A DNA stretch of 41,164 bases from Lachnospiraceae bacterium (GTDB taxonomy: Bacteria; Bacillota_A; Clostridia; Lachnospirales; Lachnospiraceae), in assembly GCA_024684065.1 (NCBI GenBank), contig JAIKXO010000328.1:1-41164 (forward strand), read 5' to 3'. Of this stretch, positions 1 through 8,853 are shown in pieces. Positions within the stretch are counted from its first letter, which is position 1. Each line of letters begins with the position of its first letter. The translations under genes were made by a program, and so were the position numbers. The notes beneath the pieces were generated by a model, which was not told the DNA's origin, did no database searches, and saw only the letters and a list, made by a program, of their open reading frames with translations.

Positions 1-1
1 T

Positions 2-592
2 ATCAGAATGGGTATCATGACTCCCGCGGAATCGGGTGCTTTTGCAGCAGTCTATGCGCTGTTTATCGGATTCTTTGTATATAAAGAGTTAAACGGACCG
101 AGGCTTATTAAGTGTCTTAAAGGCAGTGTAAGAGATATCGGCGTTATCATGCTGATCGTTATGATATCCAATATTTTCGGTTACGGTATCACCTACGAAA
201 ACGTGCCGAGGAAGCTTGCGCAGCTCCTGGTGGGAGTTACGGGCAACCGGTATATTATGCTGCTTCTGATCATTATCCTTCTGACTTTCGCGGGAATGTT
301 CGTAGAGACGACTGTGGTGGCGCTTTTGATGACGCCTATCCTTCTTCCCGTAGTTCAGAGTGTCGGCGTTGATCCCGTTCACTTCGGGGTGCTTATGATG
401 ACGGTGGTCACCGGCGGTATAATGACGCCTCCTGTCGGGATCGCTCTTTATACCACGTCGGAAATAATGGAGTGCAAGCCTCAGGAAACCGCTAAGGAAG
501 CTATACCGTTCTACATTGCCATTCTGGCCGTGATAATTATAATAGCGTTTATTCCGCAGGTAACCATGTTCCTGCCGGATCTACTGTACTGA
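2..592 (+). CDS. dctM: TRAP transporter large permease, DctM family (C-terminal part; 5' end outside window)
   Basis: The frame is open from base 2, so the gene starts before the window and only about 196 C-terminal residues are visible. The protein is strongly hydrophobic with about five membrane spans. It has two glycine/proline re-entrant motifs typical of DctM, GIMTPAES near the visible N-terminus and GIMTPPVGIALY near residue 140. In this family the large permease forms the sodium-driven membrane channel of a tripartite periplasmic-type transporter for organic acids. The DctP-type binding lipoprotein follows 40 bases downstream on the same strand, which supports one operon. A DctQ small subunit, if separate, would lie upstream and is not seen. 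The substrate cannot be told from sequence. Confidence 0.92.
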   Translation: MRMGIMTPAESGAFAAVYALFIGFFVYKELNGPRLIKCLKGSVRDIGVIMLIVMISNIFGYGITYENVPRKLAQLLVGVTGNRYIMLLLIIILLTFAGMFVETTVVALLMTPILLPVVQSVGVDPVHFGVLMMTVVTGGIMTPPVGIALYTTSEIMECKPQETAKEAIPFYIAILAVIIIIAFIPQVTMFLPDLLY

Positions 593-632
593 GGGTGTTT
601 TTTGGCTTAACTCTGCCGGAGCGGGTTGAAGT

Positions 633-1658
633 ATGATATCTAAGCGGATCAAAACAGGAAGCATAATACTGACAGCGGCGGCAATTGCCTTTTTATCTGC
701 GTGTTCACTGATATTGCCGGATTATGACAAAGGATCTGAACCGGAGATCGTACTGCGTTATGCGGAGGTTAATCCGGCGGATCATATTATCACCCGCACC
801 GGAAGGTATTTTGCTGATCGGGTAAAGGAGCTCAGTGAAGGCAGGATCGAAGTCGAGGTTTATGAAGCCGGAAAACTCGGCAATGACGCCCAGTACTATG
901 ACCAGCTCAGGATGGGCGCTCTTGATATGTACAGGGGAAATGCCATAGCTTTGGAGGGTATGTCTGATATTGATATGGAGGCAGGGGTCATGACCATGCC
1001 GTATCTTTTCAGAGATAATGATCATTTCTGGAAAGTGTGCGACGGAGAGCTCGGGGCTGAGATCCTTGCCGATATCAGGGATTCCGGATCAAATATGGTG
1101 GGCCTTTGCTTCCTTGACGAAGGGGCCAGAAATATAATGACCGTGAATGCTCCGGTTCAGAAGGTGTCGGATCTTCAGGGTTTAAAGATCCGGAGCATGG
1201 AAGATGATCTTTTGTGCGATGTTATAAGAGCTACCGGGGCTGAACCTGTGGTCATGGATTATGCGGACGTATATTCGGCGCTTCAGGCAGGGACAGTGGA
1301 CGGTGCCGAGAATCCGGTCTGCAGTTATTATTCAAACCAGTTTTATAAGGTTGCTCCCTATTATACCGTTGATGCCCATACTCATTCGCCTAGCATAATC
1401 CTAATGAGCGAGCTCACCTGGAAGAATTTCACGGAAGAAGACAGACAGATCCTGCTTCAGGCGGCCGAGCTTGCCAAAGAGTATAATAAGGCGGAAATAG
1501 AGGCCGCAGAGCGGGAGACCTACGACAGGCTGGCTGAAGAAAATGTCACCGTAATACGATTAGACGATATGTCGGAATGGCAGGATGCCATGAAGCCGGT
1601 TTATGATTCCCATGTGGGAAATCACCTCGGGCTTATAGAACGGATCAGGGATATCTGA
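633..1658 (+). CDS. dctP: TRAP transporter substrate-binding lipoprotein, DctP family
   Basis: A 341-residue protein with a lipoprotein signal: basic N-terminus, hydrophobic stretch, and lipobox LSAC with Cys24 as the predicted lipidated residue. In this monoderm-type organism it would be anchored on the outer face of the membrane. The rest matches the DctP fold, with the segments VSDLQGLKIRSM and ALQAGTVDGAENP (substrate-contact and hinge region) and a helical C-terminus. It delivers a substrate, probably a carboxylate or sugar acid, to the DctM permease just upstream. The ribosome site is weak, but ATG at 633 is the only start that includes the whole signal peptide. A terminator follows, so this is the last gene of the transporter operon. 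Confidence 0.92.
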   Translation: MISKRIKTGSIILTAAAIAFLSACSLILPDYDKGSEPEIVLRYAEVNPADHIITRTGRYFADRVKELSEGRIEVEVYEAGKLGNDAQYYDQLRMGALDMYRGNAIALEGMSDIDMEAGVMTMPYLFRDNDHFWKVCDGELGAEILADIRDSGSNMVGLCFLDEGARNIMTVNAPVQKVSDLQGLKIRSMEDDLLCDVIRATGAEPVVMDYADVYSALQAGTVDGAENPVCSYYSNQFYKVAPYYTVDAHTHSPSIILMSELTWKNFTEEDRQILLQAAELAKEYNKAEIEAAERETYDRLAEENVTVIRLDDMSEWQDAMKPVYDSHVGNHLGLIERIRDI

Positions 1659-1673
1659 AACCGGATAAAAACA

Positions 1674-1728
1674 GCGGACGTCTTACGTTTTGTTCCTGCA
1701 TAAATGAAACGGAGCCGTCTGCTTTTTT
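1674..1728 (+). terminator. Rho-independent terminator after the TRAP operon
   Basis: A 7-bp stem (GCGGACG at 1674-1680 with CGTCTGC at 1716-1722, one G-U pair) encloses a longer loop that contains a second CGTTT/AAACG pairing. It is followed directly by six T residues. It lies 15 bases after the dctP stop codon. Confidence 0.7.
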
Positions 1729-1762
1729 ATTTATACTCAGTAAGAGCCTCACATGCTGAATT

Positions 1763-1786
1763 GCGCCGATCTGCATGGCAGATCGG
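1763..1786 (-). repeat. Remnant of the modular palindromic element (hairpin D, reversed)
   Basis: The segment reads GCGCCGATCTGC-atg-GCAGATCGG, the reverse-orientation form of hairpin D of the repeat family described at 34752-34870. The other hairpins are missing. It sits in the leader of the alpha/beta hydrolase gene. Confidence 0.55.
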
Positions 1787-1823
1787 CCGGGCAGTGGGAG
1801 AGTTTGAGTAAAGGAGGAAAACT

Positions 1824-2750
1824 ATGCTGCATGAAATTACTTTTAAGTCATTTAATGAGAGAGACACGGTTTACGGATGGATCTATGTGCCGGCTGCAAA
1901 ACCCGTGGGGATAGTACAGCTGGTGCATGGCTTTGGCGAACATTCCAGGCGCTATCTTCATATGATCGTAAAGTTTCTGGATGCGGGATTTGTTGTTGCG
2001 GCTGATGATCATGTAGGTCATGGGAAGACAGCGCTTGAGAATGACCGCTGGGGAGACTGGGGGACAAAGGGACCGCATACCATGATGGAGGATGAGCATA
2101 CGCTGACTGGGATCGTTAAAGAGAAATATCCCGACATCCCGTATTTTATGTATGGCCACAGCATGGGTTCATTTATTGCGAGGGATTATATCGCAAAATA
2201 CGGTCAGGAGCTCTCCGGTGCCATTATCTGCGGGACAAGCGGGGAATTTCCGACAGCAAAGGAAGGGATAACCTATCTTGAGAAGCTGACAGAGGAAGGA
2301 AAGGGAGAGGAAGCCGATCCCAATGTCGGCGGGATGCTTATGGGATGGATGTTCTCACGCTGTACAGAGGGCGTGAAGCTTGGAAATGAATGGATATGTG
2401 ATGATCCGTATGTCCAGGCGGATCATGCAGGAGATCCTTTCGATGCTTTCACAAAGCCGACAACCAACCGTGCGTTTCTCTATTTCTGTCAGATGATGGA
2501 ATTCATTACGGGGCCTGAATGGGCGGAGAAGGTGCCCGGGAATCTCCCGATCTACAATATTGCAGGGGACCAGGATCCGGTCGGGCAGTTCGGAACAGGC
2601 GTCTATCAGGTTTCCAACTGGCTGATCGAAAGCGGGCATCAGGTGGAGACTAAGCTCTATCCGGGATACCGCCACGAAATCCATAACTATGCTGATCTGA
2701 GAGACGAGGTAGAAGCCGGTATCATCGCTTTTATGAAGAAGCATATCTGA
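1824..2750 (+). CDS. Alpha/beta hydrolase, monoacylglycerol lipase/lysophospholipase-like
   Basis: 308 residues of the serine aminopeptidase S33/Hydrolase_4 type. The oxyanion segment HGFGEHSRRY (residues 35-44) is the classical monoglyceride-lipase HGxxEHSxRY pattern. The nucleophile elbow is GHSMGS with Ser113, the acid is probably Asp251 in GDQDPVG, and the histidine is His284 in GYRHEI. A cap insertion lies between about residues 140 and 225. There is no signal peptide, so the enzyme is probably cytoplasmic and cleaves esters of glycerol or lysophospholipids; the exact substrate is inferred only from the family. The start is set by a strong site (AAAGGAGG) 7 bases before ATG. It appears to be a single-gene unit, flanked by the TRAP terminator and a convergent kinase gene. 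Confidence 0.9.
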   Translation: MLHEITFKSFNERDTVYGWIYVPAAKPVGIVQLVHGFGEHSRRYLHMIVKFLDAGFVVAADDHVGHGKTALENDRWGDWGTKGPHTMMEDEHTLTGIVKEKYPDIPYFMYGHSMGSFIARDYIAKYGQELSGAIICGTSGEFPTAKEGITYLEKLTEEGKGEEADPNVGGMLMGWMFSRCTEGVKLGNEWICDDPYVQADHAGDPFDAFTKPTTNRAFLYFCQMMEFITGPEWAEKVPGNLPIYNIAGDQDPVGQFGTGVYQVSNWLIESGHQVETKLYPGYRHEIHNYADLRDEVEAGIIAFMKKHI

Positions 2751-2806
2751 CCGGGCGGCTATATAAGCTGACGACGGGAGCTGGTAAGGGAAAAATCAGG
2801 GCTTTT

Positions 2807-4741
2807 CTATTTTGCCGGAGCTTTCTTTATTCTTTCCGGAGGAAGATGACGCTTTACTATCCTGAGCAGCTCCCGTATTTCAAGAGGTTTGCTGATATAG
2901 TCTGAAAAGCCCTTTTCAAGGTATTCCTCGCGCATCCCGTTAAGCGCATTTGCAGTCATCATGATACAGGGAGTATCATGATTAAGGTTGTCCGGATCCC
3001 TGAGAGACCTTTCGTAGGTCTCGATCCCGTCGAGTTCGGGCATCATATGATCCATAAAGACCATATCATATTTTTTTGACCGCATTTTCTGAAGCGCCTC
3101 TTCACCGCTTTCCGCGGTTTCGATCTGTCCGTTAAGCCCGTCCAGAAAGTGCCGGGCCACAAGAAGGTTCAACCGGTTGTCATCTACCACAAGATATTGG
3201 CAATCCGGTGTATTATAGGTAATAACCTCCTCCGGCATATTGTTGTCTCCCGCAGGAGCTTCTTCAGGAAGCTCTTTACATATTCCCTGAGGGATCGATA
3301 CCGTAAAAGCGGATCCTTTTCCATATTCACTGGTGACTTTTATTTCACCGTTCATCAGGTCGACCATGCGCTTTACTATGGAAAGCCCTAATCCGGTGCC
3401 CTCTATCCGGTGGTTATGCTTTTCGTCGATTCTCTGAAAGTCGCCGAAAATCAGCGGAAGATCCTCTTTATCGATACCGATGCCGGTGTCCTTTACACAT
3501 ATGCAAAGAGATAAAGCACTTTCGGATTGGCTTTTCATGGAAATATCTATTTCCACCTTTCCGGAGTCGGTATATTTGACTGCATTATTCAGAAGATTGA
3601 TTATTATCTGACGTATGCGCAGCTCATCGCCTATAAGATGATCCGGAACGGCAGTTTCGATCTTCTGAACATAGGTAAGCCCCTTCTGCTCAGCTTTGAC
3701 ATTAACTATCGTGCGTACATCATCGACTAATGCCCGCAGTCTGTAAGGAGCAGGTTTGATCTCCATTTTGCCGGATTCTATTTTTGTCAGATCAAGGATA
3801 TCATTGATGACGGAAAGAAGAACCTGACCTGCATCCTTTATGTTTTCGGCATATCCCCTGATACGTCCGGTGAATGAAGGATCAGCTTCCTTTCCGGGTT
3901 CCGTTTCCATGATTATCATCTCATCCATTCCCAGTATCGCATTTAGCGGGGTTCTTATTTCGTGGGACATATTTGCGAGAAAATCACTTTTTGCGCGATT
4001 AGCCTTGATCGCGTCCTGTTCGGCTATCCTGAGCTTTTCATTGTTCTTAAGGAGCTGGTGGTAATCCGCGGTCTCCAGTGAAAAATAAAGGACAAAAATT
4101 CCGATAGAACCGAAAGGCAGGGATAGCAGCAATGCTCCATTTGTGGCGGCCTGTGCGATTGTACCTGACAGTGTTACCAGGGATGCGATCGAAAGTGCGG
4201 CCTGTTCTCTTGATCCGAGGGTCTTCATGCGAAAGATCAGCATCATCATTCCACTGGCCAGGTAATAGACCGGCGCGGAGAAAACGACCGGAACGAAGAG
4301 AGGGCCGTGCATATATGTTCCTTCAGGCGTATACCACAGGATGAACTTAAAGAAAAGATTAAGGATCATCAGTATCAGATATACGGAAAAAATCACATTT
4401 CCGATAATTGAGACCTTTTTAAGCTTACCTTCCGTATCGACATATGCGAGCAGGTAGACAGCAAAGACGCGGGATGCCATCACGCACATTATGGAATCCA
4501 TTGTCCGGAGTATGGTGCATATGGGTATCGGAGTGCCCAGTTCCGGATACGCGAATGTATAGGTCAGTATGCTCACAAAAAGCGCTAACAGCATATTGAC
4601 TTCAAGATAACGAAACAGTTTGTAAGAACGGATGCTGTTACGGTTAGTGTCATGAAAAGAGATCAGATACAGAACTGACAGGTATCCGAGAGATGCTATT
4701 TCAAAATACGTCTTTGGAAGGATCTGATAGTTTTCGAACAT
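2807..4741 (-). CDS. Membrane hybrid sensor histidine kinase with C-terminal receiver domain
   Basis: 644 residues. Six or seven membrane spans fill residues 15-225 and probably sense a ligand in or at the membrane. A HisKA domain follows with the phospho-acceptor His260 in SHEIRTPLNAIL, then an HATPase domain with the N box NLLNNAVKYT (residues 382-391), G1 box DTGIGI (418-423) and G2 box GTGLGLSIV. The C-terminal receiver domain (about 515-635) carries phospho-acceptor Asp564 in VFMDHMMPELDG and the conserved Lys618. No output domain is present, so phosphate must pass to a separate partner not visible here. No clear ribosome site precedes ATG 4741. Neighbours are GGDEF/EAL genes, so a link to cyclic-di-GMP control is possible but not shown. 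Confidence 0.93.
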   Translation of the reverse strand: MFENYQILPKTYFEIASLGYLSVLYLISFHDTNRNSIRSYKLFRYLEVNMLLALFVSILTYTFAYPELGTPIPICTILRTMDSIMCVMASRVFAVYLLAYVDTEGKLKKVSIIGNVIFSVYLILMILNLFFKFILWYTPEGTYMHGPLFVPVVFSAPVYYLASGMMMLIFRMKTLGSREQAALSIASLVTLSGTIAQAATNGALLLSLPFGSIGIFVLYFSLETADYHQLLKNNEKLRIAEQDAIKANRAKSDFLANMSHEIRTPLNAILGMDEMIIMETEPGKEADPSFTGRIRGYAENIKDAGQVLLSVINDILDLTKIESGKMEIKPAPYRLRALVDDVRTIVNVKAEQKGLTYVQKIETAVPDHLIGDELRIRQIIINLLNNAVKYTDSGKVEIDISMKSQSESALSLCICVKDTGIGIDKEDLPLIFGDFQRIDEKHNHRIEGTGLGLSIVKRMVDLMNGEIKVTSEYGKGSAFTVSIPQGICKELPEEAPAGDNNMPEEVITYNTPDCQYLVVDDNRLNLLVARHFLDGLNGQIETAESGEEALQKMRSKKYDMVFMDHMMPELDGIETYERSLRDPDNLNHDTPCIMMTANALNGMREEYLEKGFSDYISKPLEIRELLRIVKRHLPPERIKKAPAK

Positions 4742-4841
4742 TTAGCATAGAAAGAAATAAAGACCGATATTCCGATATTCAGAATATCATAAGAAAAAGA
4801 AAATGTAAATATGACCGGCAGATTGCGATGCAGCCGCAAAG

Positions 4842-4878
4842 GTTACAATTCAGCGCTTGACCGGCGCTGAATTGTAAC
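4842..4878. repeat. Long perfect hairpin between TIR and kinase genes
   Basis: A 15-bp perfect inverted repeat (4842-4856 with 4864-4878) with a 7-base loop. A second small hairpin, ATCGCC-ttc-GGCGAT, lies at 4897-4911. Neither side of the long stem has a T-run, so it is not a standard intrinsic terminator, although it sits downstream of the TIR gene and upstream of the kinase gene on the minus strand. It does not match the modular repeat family. Confidence 0.6.
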
Positions 4879-4957
4879 GTGTATCGTCCATCCTTAATCG
4901 CCTTCGGCGATGGGTGAGATGAATTCCTGCAAACCATCCAAACCATCCGCAAGGGAT

Positions 4958-7432
4958 CTACAGCAGGCCGTATTTCTGCCTGACCGCTTCGGGCGGCACG
5001 TATCCGCCCAGATATTCCTCAGACATTTTAATCATGCTTACGGGATCGAGCCAGGGCACTTTATACCGGTCGCCGATCGAATTCTCCATAATGAAGCAGT
5101 CGTCCCCGTAATCGACTATCTTATCCGTTATACATATGATTGCCATGTCTTTATCAAGGATATAGGAATGCTCGCCGGTCAATATATAACTGCCCGTCAC
5201 ATCGGAGAACTTAAGCCCGCCGTCGATATCGGTAAACAATGAATCTGCGGTTTCAAAAGCCGTCACGCATTCGGCAGTCTGTGCATCAAATATCCTTGCC
5301 GTATGATCTGTGAACAGGGCAAAAATATATTTCCTGTCATCGGAATAAAGAGCCACGTCAAGGAGATTCTCATCAATATCGAATTCTTCTCTTTCCGATA
5401 ATACAGAATCCGCAAAAAGATCCGGGAAGTCATCATCTGTATATTCGTCAAATGTAACATCCGCATATTCATCCCCGGCTGTCTGAGCAAGCCCGCTTAT
5501 CCTGTCTGAATACCTCGTTATGTAATTGGCCTGTTCCGGCAGTGTGAACAGATCCCCGTCTTGATATAAGGCATACCAGAAAGTACCGTCCGGTACTTCC
5601 TGGAAGAATTCCCCTGTACACTCGCTTACGGAGAAGTCATCATAGTAGTATACGGAGCCGTCGTTCAAAACAAAGAAAAACTGCCCGTTGTCAACCCAGG
5701 TCTCAAGGATCGGCCTGCTGTAGGAAAAGTGATTCAAAGGCTCCCCGCTTTCTTTATCAAGAACAGCGATAAGATCCTGCCCGCCGCCGTATTCGCCGCA
5801 AAGAAATATATAGTCATCGGAGAGGAGGGTAAGTTCGTCGTTAGTGTCGGCTGTTATCCAGAAATCTTTAACGGACTGTTCCCAAAGCACCTCCTTTGAG
5901 GCTGTGTCTATGGCGCGTACCTCAGTCACAGACCCCGCATAATTTATCCCTTTCGTGACCGCAATATATAAAACACCTTCTTTAAGCCTGGCTATGGGCA
6001 GCGATTCGGTAGTGTCCGAATAAAAACCGGCAACGCTTCCATCCGCCGTGTCAATGATAAAGACATAGTAACTTTCTTCATCCCAGAAGGAAGCGGTGAT
6101 CATTCCTTCCTCCGGGATTATATTATTGAGAAACGCAAAATCATCTCCGAAGTATCCGCTCAGATCAGTTTCAAATATCGTCTCCCCATTATTGTCTATG
6201 CCGTATATCACCCCGTCCAGATAACCGGCAGTAATACCGCCGTCATTTGAGGGATACAGATAAAGGCCGGGCAAAGTGCCTGTCTCATGGCTTTCATCGC
6301 TGTTAAGGGAATAATAGACTGACTTTTCCTCGTCACTTACAATAACTCCCTCTGAACCGCAGAAAGCGGCTTCCACATAACCGTTCCTCAGCCTGATATG
6401 CCGTACAGGCTTCGCGGTATCAACATCATACACATATACGGAAGCCCCGTCATTAAGGAGAATGTACTTTTTATCAGAAGATATGTATGCCCTGTTGACC
6501 CAGGAATCCGCATCATAGGTATATACGGGAGAATAGGTTCCGGTGATCTTATAGATATCCATGACCTGATACAGTGTCTTCAGGGCAGTTGCGTTGTATT
6601 TTCCGCTTTCGGAACCCGAAAGGACTGAACTGACCGCATATACGGCGTCCTTTTTACGGCCGTCCTTATAAAGATTTCCGGAGGCCGCCGCCATCGAAGA
6701 AGCGAAGCTTTCCTGCAGCTGCCCGTACTGGGAAGCTATAGTTACGTTCTGTCTGCTGATCTTAATAAGCGTCACAGTCGCAAAGACGGAAAAAGCAAGG
6801 ATGGCTGCGCCGATGCTCCCGAATATCATGGCCAGACGGCGCATTCTCTGTTCACGATGCCGTTGCCTGAGATCGTCGTAATTGAGCCCGAATATAGCTG
6901 CACACAGTTTGATCACGGCAGTATCAACGGCCTTCAGTATCTCTTTTTTGTTCTCTCCCCTGGTGTCAGCCGCCAGAGGCTCGATCTCTTTTTTTATAAT
7001 GACGGTTTCGCCGTCTTCATCTGTTACCTCTATTTCATCGAAGCAAAGGATCTCGGGAAATGAGTTGACAGGCTCATCCTCCGCCAGCACCACAAGTATG
7101 TGGTTTCGGGGATGTGTCATGAGGAAGACTTCGATCTCCTTCATGCACCACCGGGATTCGAGATATCTGGGAGTGCAGACAGTGATCAGGAAATCGGAAT
7201 TCTTAAGAGCCCTGCTGATAGGGTCTGACAGATCATCCGACAGGGGCAGTTCATCCACATCTCTGAACACCCTTTTTATCCTTGTCCTGCCGTCTTTCAC
7301 TTTTGAAAGAACAGTTTTAGGAAGCCTGAAATTCTCAAGCTTCCTGTGAAGATTTTCGGCAACAAAGCTGTCAAGCTCGCTGTGCCGGTAGCTTATAAAT
7401 GCGTCGTAGTGGATTTCTTCTGTTTTACTCAT
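4958..7432 (-). CDS. TIR-domain membrane protein with C-terminal beta-propeller-like domain
   Basis: 824 residues. The N-terminal TIR domain (about 8-130) opens with YDAFISYRH and has the box SRWCMKEI, with Glu99 at the position of the catalytic glutamate of NAD-cleaving TIR enzymes. One transmembrane helix lies at about 200-224, preceded by an arginine-rich stretch (RQRHREQRMRRL) that predicts the TIR domain inside the cell. Beyond it, a short helical region (230-295) leads into about 500 residues of repeated beta strands with recurring patterns such as YVYDVDTAKPVRH and IFDAQTAECV, a PQQ/WD-like propeller predicted outside. The gene overlaps the GGDEF gene by ATGA, so the two are translationally coupled. 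The role is unknown: by layout the outer propeller would sense and the inner TIR would signal or degrade NAD. Confidence 0.88.
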   Translation of the reverse strand: MSKTEEIHYDAFISYRHSELDSFVAENLHRKLENFRLPKTVLSKVKDGRTRIKRVFRDVDELPLSDDLSDPISRALKNSDFLITVCTPRYLESRWCMKEIEVFLMTHPRNHILVVLAEDEPVNSFPEILCFDEIEVTDEDGETVIIKKEIEPLAADTRGENKKEILKAVDTAVIKLCAAIFGLNYDDLRQRHREQRMRRLAMIFGSIGAAILAFSVFATVTLIKISRQNVTIASQYGQLQESFASSMAAASGNLYKDGRKKDAVYAVSSVLSGSESGKYNATALKTLYQVMDIYKITGTYSPVYTYDADSWVNRAYISSDKKYILLNDGASVYVYDVDTAKPVRHIRLRNGYVEAAFCGSEGVIVSDEEKSVYYSLNSDESHETGTLPGLYLYPSNDGGITAGYLDGVIYGIDNNGETIFETDLSGYFGDDFAFLNNIIPEEGMITASFWDEESYYVFIIDTADGSVAGFYSDTTESLPIARLKEGVLYIAVTKGINYAGSVTEVRAIDTASKEVLWEQSVKDFWITADTNDELTLLSDDYIFLCGEYGGGQDLIAVLDKESGEPLNHFSYSRPILETWVDNGQFFFVLNDGSVYYYDDFSVSECTGEFFQEVPDGTFWYALYQDGDLFTLPEQANYITRYSDRISGLAQTAGDEYADVTFDEYTDDDFPDLFADSVLSEREEFDIDENLLDVALYSDDRKYIFALFTDHTARIFDAQTAECVTAFETADSLFTDIDGGLKFSDVTGSYILTGEHSYILDKDMAIICITDKIVDYGDDCFIMENSIGDRYKVPWLDPVSMIKMSEEYLGGYVPPEAVRQKYGLL

Positions 7433-8484
7433 CTGCCTCTGCGGTCCCTGACCTTATAATACTCTGCCTTATCCTTATACATCTTTGTTTCCGCGCTCAT
7501 AATGAGCCCGCTTATATCCGCCTCTTTTTCCCCGGAGAAGGTATATCCGATGGCTGCATGGTAGCCTTTATCCGTTATGCTTTTACGCATCGCTTCAAGC
7601 CTTCTGTTTATCTCTTCCTCCGGGATGTCCATCGCAAATGCGACATATTCATCCCCGCCTACGCGATATACATCCTTTTGCCCGAACTGCTTTCTGACTG
7701 CATCCGCTATAAACGCAAGCATTTCGTCTCCGGATCTGTGCCCCTGAGTGTTGTTCAGTTCGTGCAGGCCGTTGACATCTATATAAACACAGCAGACAGA
7801 ATCGTTGTACTGGGATGAATACTGAGGTATATGCATTTCGTAGCAGTTACGGTTATTAAGACCTGTAAGCTGGTCCGTTTCACTCATTATATGGAGCCTG
7901 TATTCAAGGACATATCCCCTTATCTTTGCCCGGTTAACGACCGTTTCAGACACAATGGCCAGTATTCCGAAGATGATGGCGTCGGTAATATCCACGGACA
8001 GGGTGGATCCCGATTTTGTATGGCAGGCCATTATAATAAAAACTATAATATAAAAAATCAGGCTCAATGCCATCCTGACCGGGCGGTCTATGAATATAAG
8101 CGGAACAAAGATCATCATTACCATAAAAGTCACGGTCTGCTCATCCGGCCTCGTAAGCGTTCCGATAGCTATTCCGTATAACAGGAACACGGATATTGCC
8201 ATATATACCGACACATAGGAAAGCTGCGGTATTTTTCTCCCCATAAGAGAAATACCGATCTGCACAACAGAGAAGATAATACCCCAGATATATACATATT
8301 TCGATCCGGAAAAGCCCTCCTGGGACTGCGACAGGATCAGCATGATCGATATTAACAGCGTGGCAACGGACGCGAAGATAAATGCTATGAAGCAATTATA
8401 TTCCTGAATCTTGTCCGTGACGGCATTATAGCTTTCCCTGTCGGTTCCTCCGTATAAAGCTAAATTTCTGATCGTTTCAAGCAT
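7429..8484 (-). CDS. Membrane diguanylate cyclase (GGDEF domain)
   Basis: 351 residues from ATG 8484. A GTG at 8493 would add three residues, but AAGGAAG lies 8 bases before the ATG and directly abuts the GTG, so ATG is chosen. Six membrane spans occupy about residues 30-185. A GGDEF domain follows, starting at SETDQLTGLNNR, with metal-binding YIDVNGLHELNN and the active-site motif GGDEY (276-280), a conservative variant of GGDEF that should be active. The RxxD inhibitory site normally found just upstream is absent (GQKD instead), so product feedback is probably missing. The expected product is cyclic di-GMP. The stop codon overlaps the TIR gene start. Confidence 0.92.
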   Translation of the reverse strand: MLETIRNLALYGGTDRESYNAVTDKIQEYNCFIAFIFASVATLLISIMLILSQSQEGFSGSKYVYIWGIIFSVVQIGISLMGRKIPQLSYVSVYMAISVFLLYGIAIGTLTRPDEQTVTFMVMMIFVPLIFIDRPVRMALSLIFYIIVFIIMACHTKSGSTLSVDITDAIIFGILAIVSETVVNRAKIRGYVLEYRLHIMSETDQLTGLNNRNCYEMHIPQYSSQYNDSVCCVYIDVNGLHELNNTQGHRSGDEMLAFIADAVRKQFGQKDVYRVGGDEYVAFAMDIPEEEINRRLEAMRKSITDKGYHAAIGYTFSGEKEADISGLIMSAETKMYKDKAEYYKVRDRRGR

Positions 8485-8547
8485 AAACAGCACTTCCTTT
8501 TCTTTATGTTGTTACGGTCTGTCCGGCGCAGGGAGGCACTTTAATCA

Positions 8548-8670
8548 GCGCATCCCTAAGGAAAAACTGATTAATTCAGTTTTTCCTTAAAATAGATGCG
8601 CACAAACGCGCAAAGGAAGGGGCTTCGCCCTGCGCGTTTGGCGCGGGAAACGCTTTGATCAGCGTTTCCC
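8548..8670. repeat. Cluster of three strong hairpins in a divergent intergenic region
   Basis: Three palindromes stand in a row. The first (8548-8601) has outer arms GCGCAT/ATGCGC and an inner 14-bp perfect stem (8557-8570 with 8576-8589). The second is CAAACGCGCA (8603-8612) with TGCGCGTTTG (8631-8640). The third is GGGAAACGCT-ttgatc-AGCGTTTCCC (8645-8670). They occupy the leader side of the GGDEF-TIR operon. A degenerate relative of the first and third modules occurs near 28893-28924. Confidence 0.7.
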
Positions 8671-8853
8671 TAACTATTTTATATGTTAGTTTATCACAGA
8701 TATCTGAAATTTTAAATTTTTTTTATATTTATGTATATATCCGAAGTAAAGCTTATCCGGTAAAGTAAATTCAGCAGCGGTATAGAATATTTATGCAAAA
8801 TCTGATAAGATATAAGAGCAAAACTGAATATAACGGAGAATACGAACCTTATC
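8671..8853. other. AT-rich promoter region before the EAL gene
   Basis: This stretch is AT-rich and contains AATCTGATAAGATATAAG at about 8799-8816, which resembles the -10 region upstream of the second EAL gene (12311-12328). I could not place a convincing -35 box, so the exact promoter is uncertain. No gene is visible. Confidence 0.35.

Noticed and set aside
4958..8484. Calling the GGDEF-TIR pair a proven anti-phage system.
   Set aside because: No STING, nuclease or other defence genes are nearby, and the propeller architecture may serve ordinary signalling. Kept as a hypothesis only.
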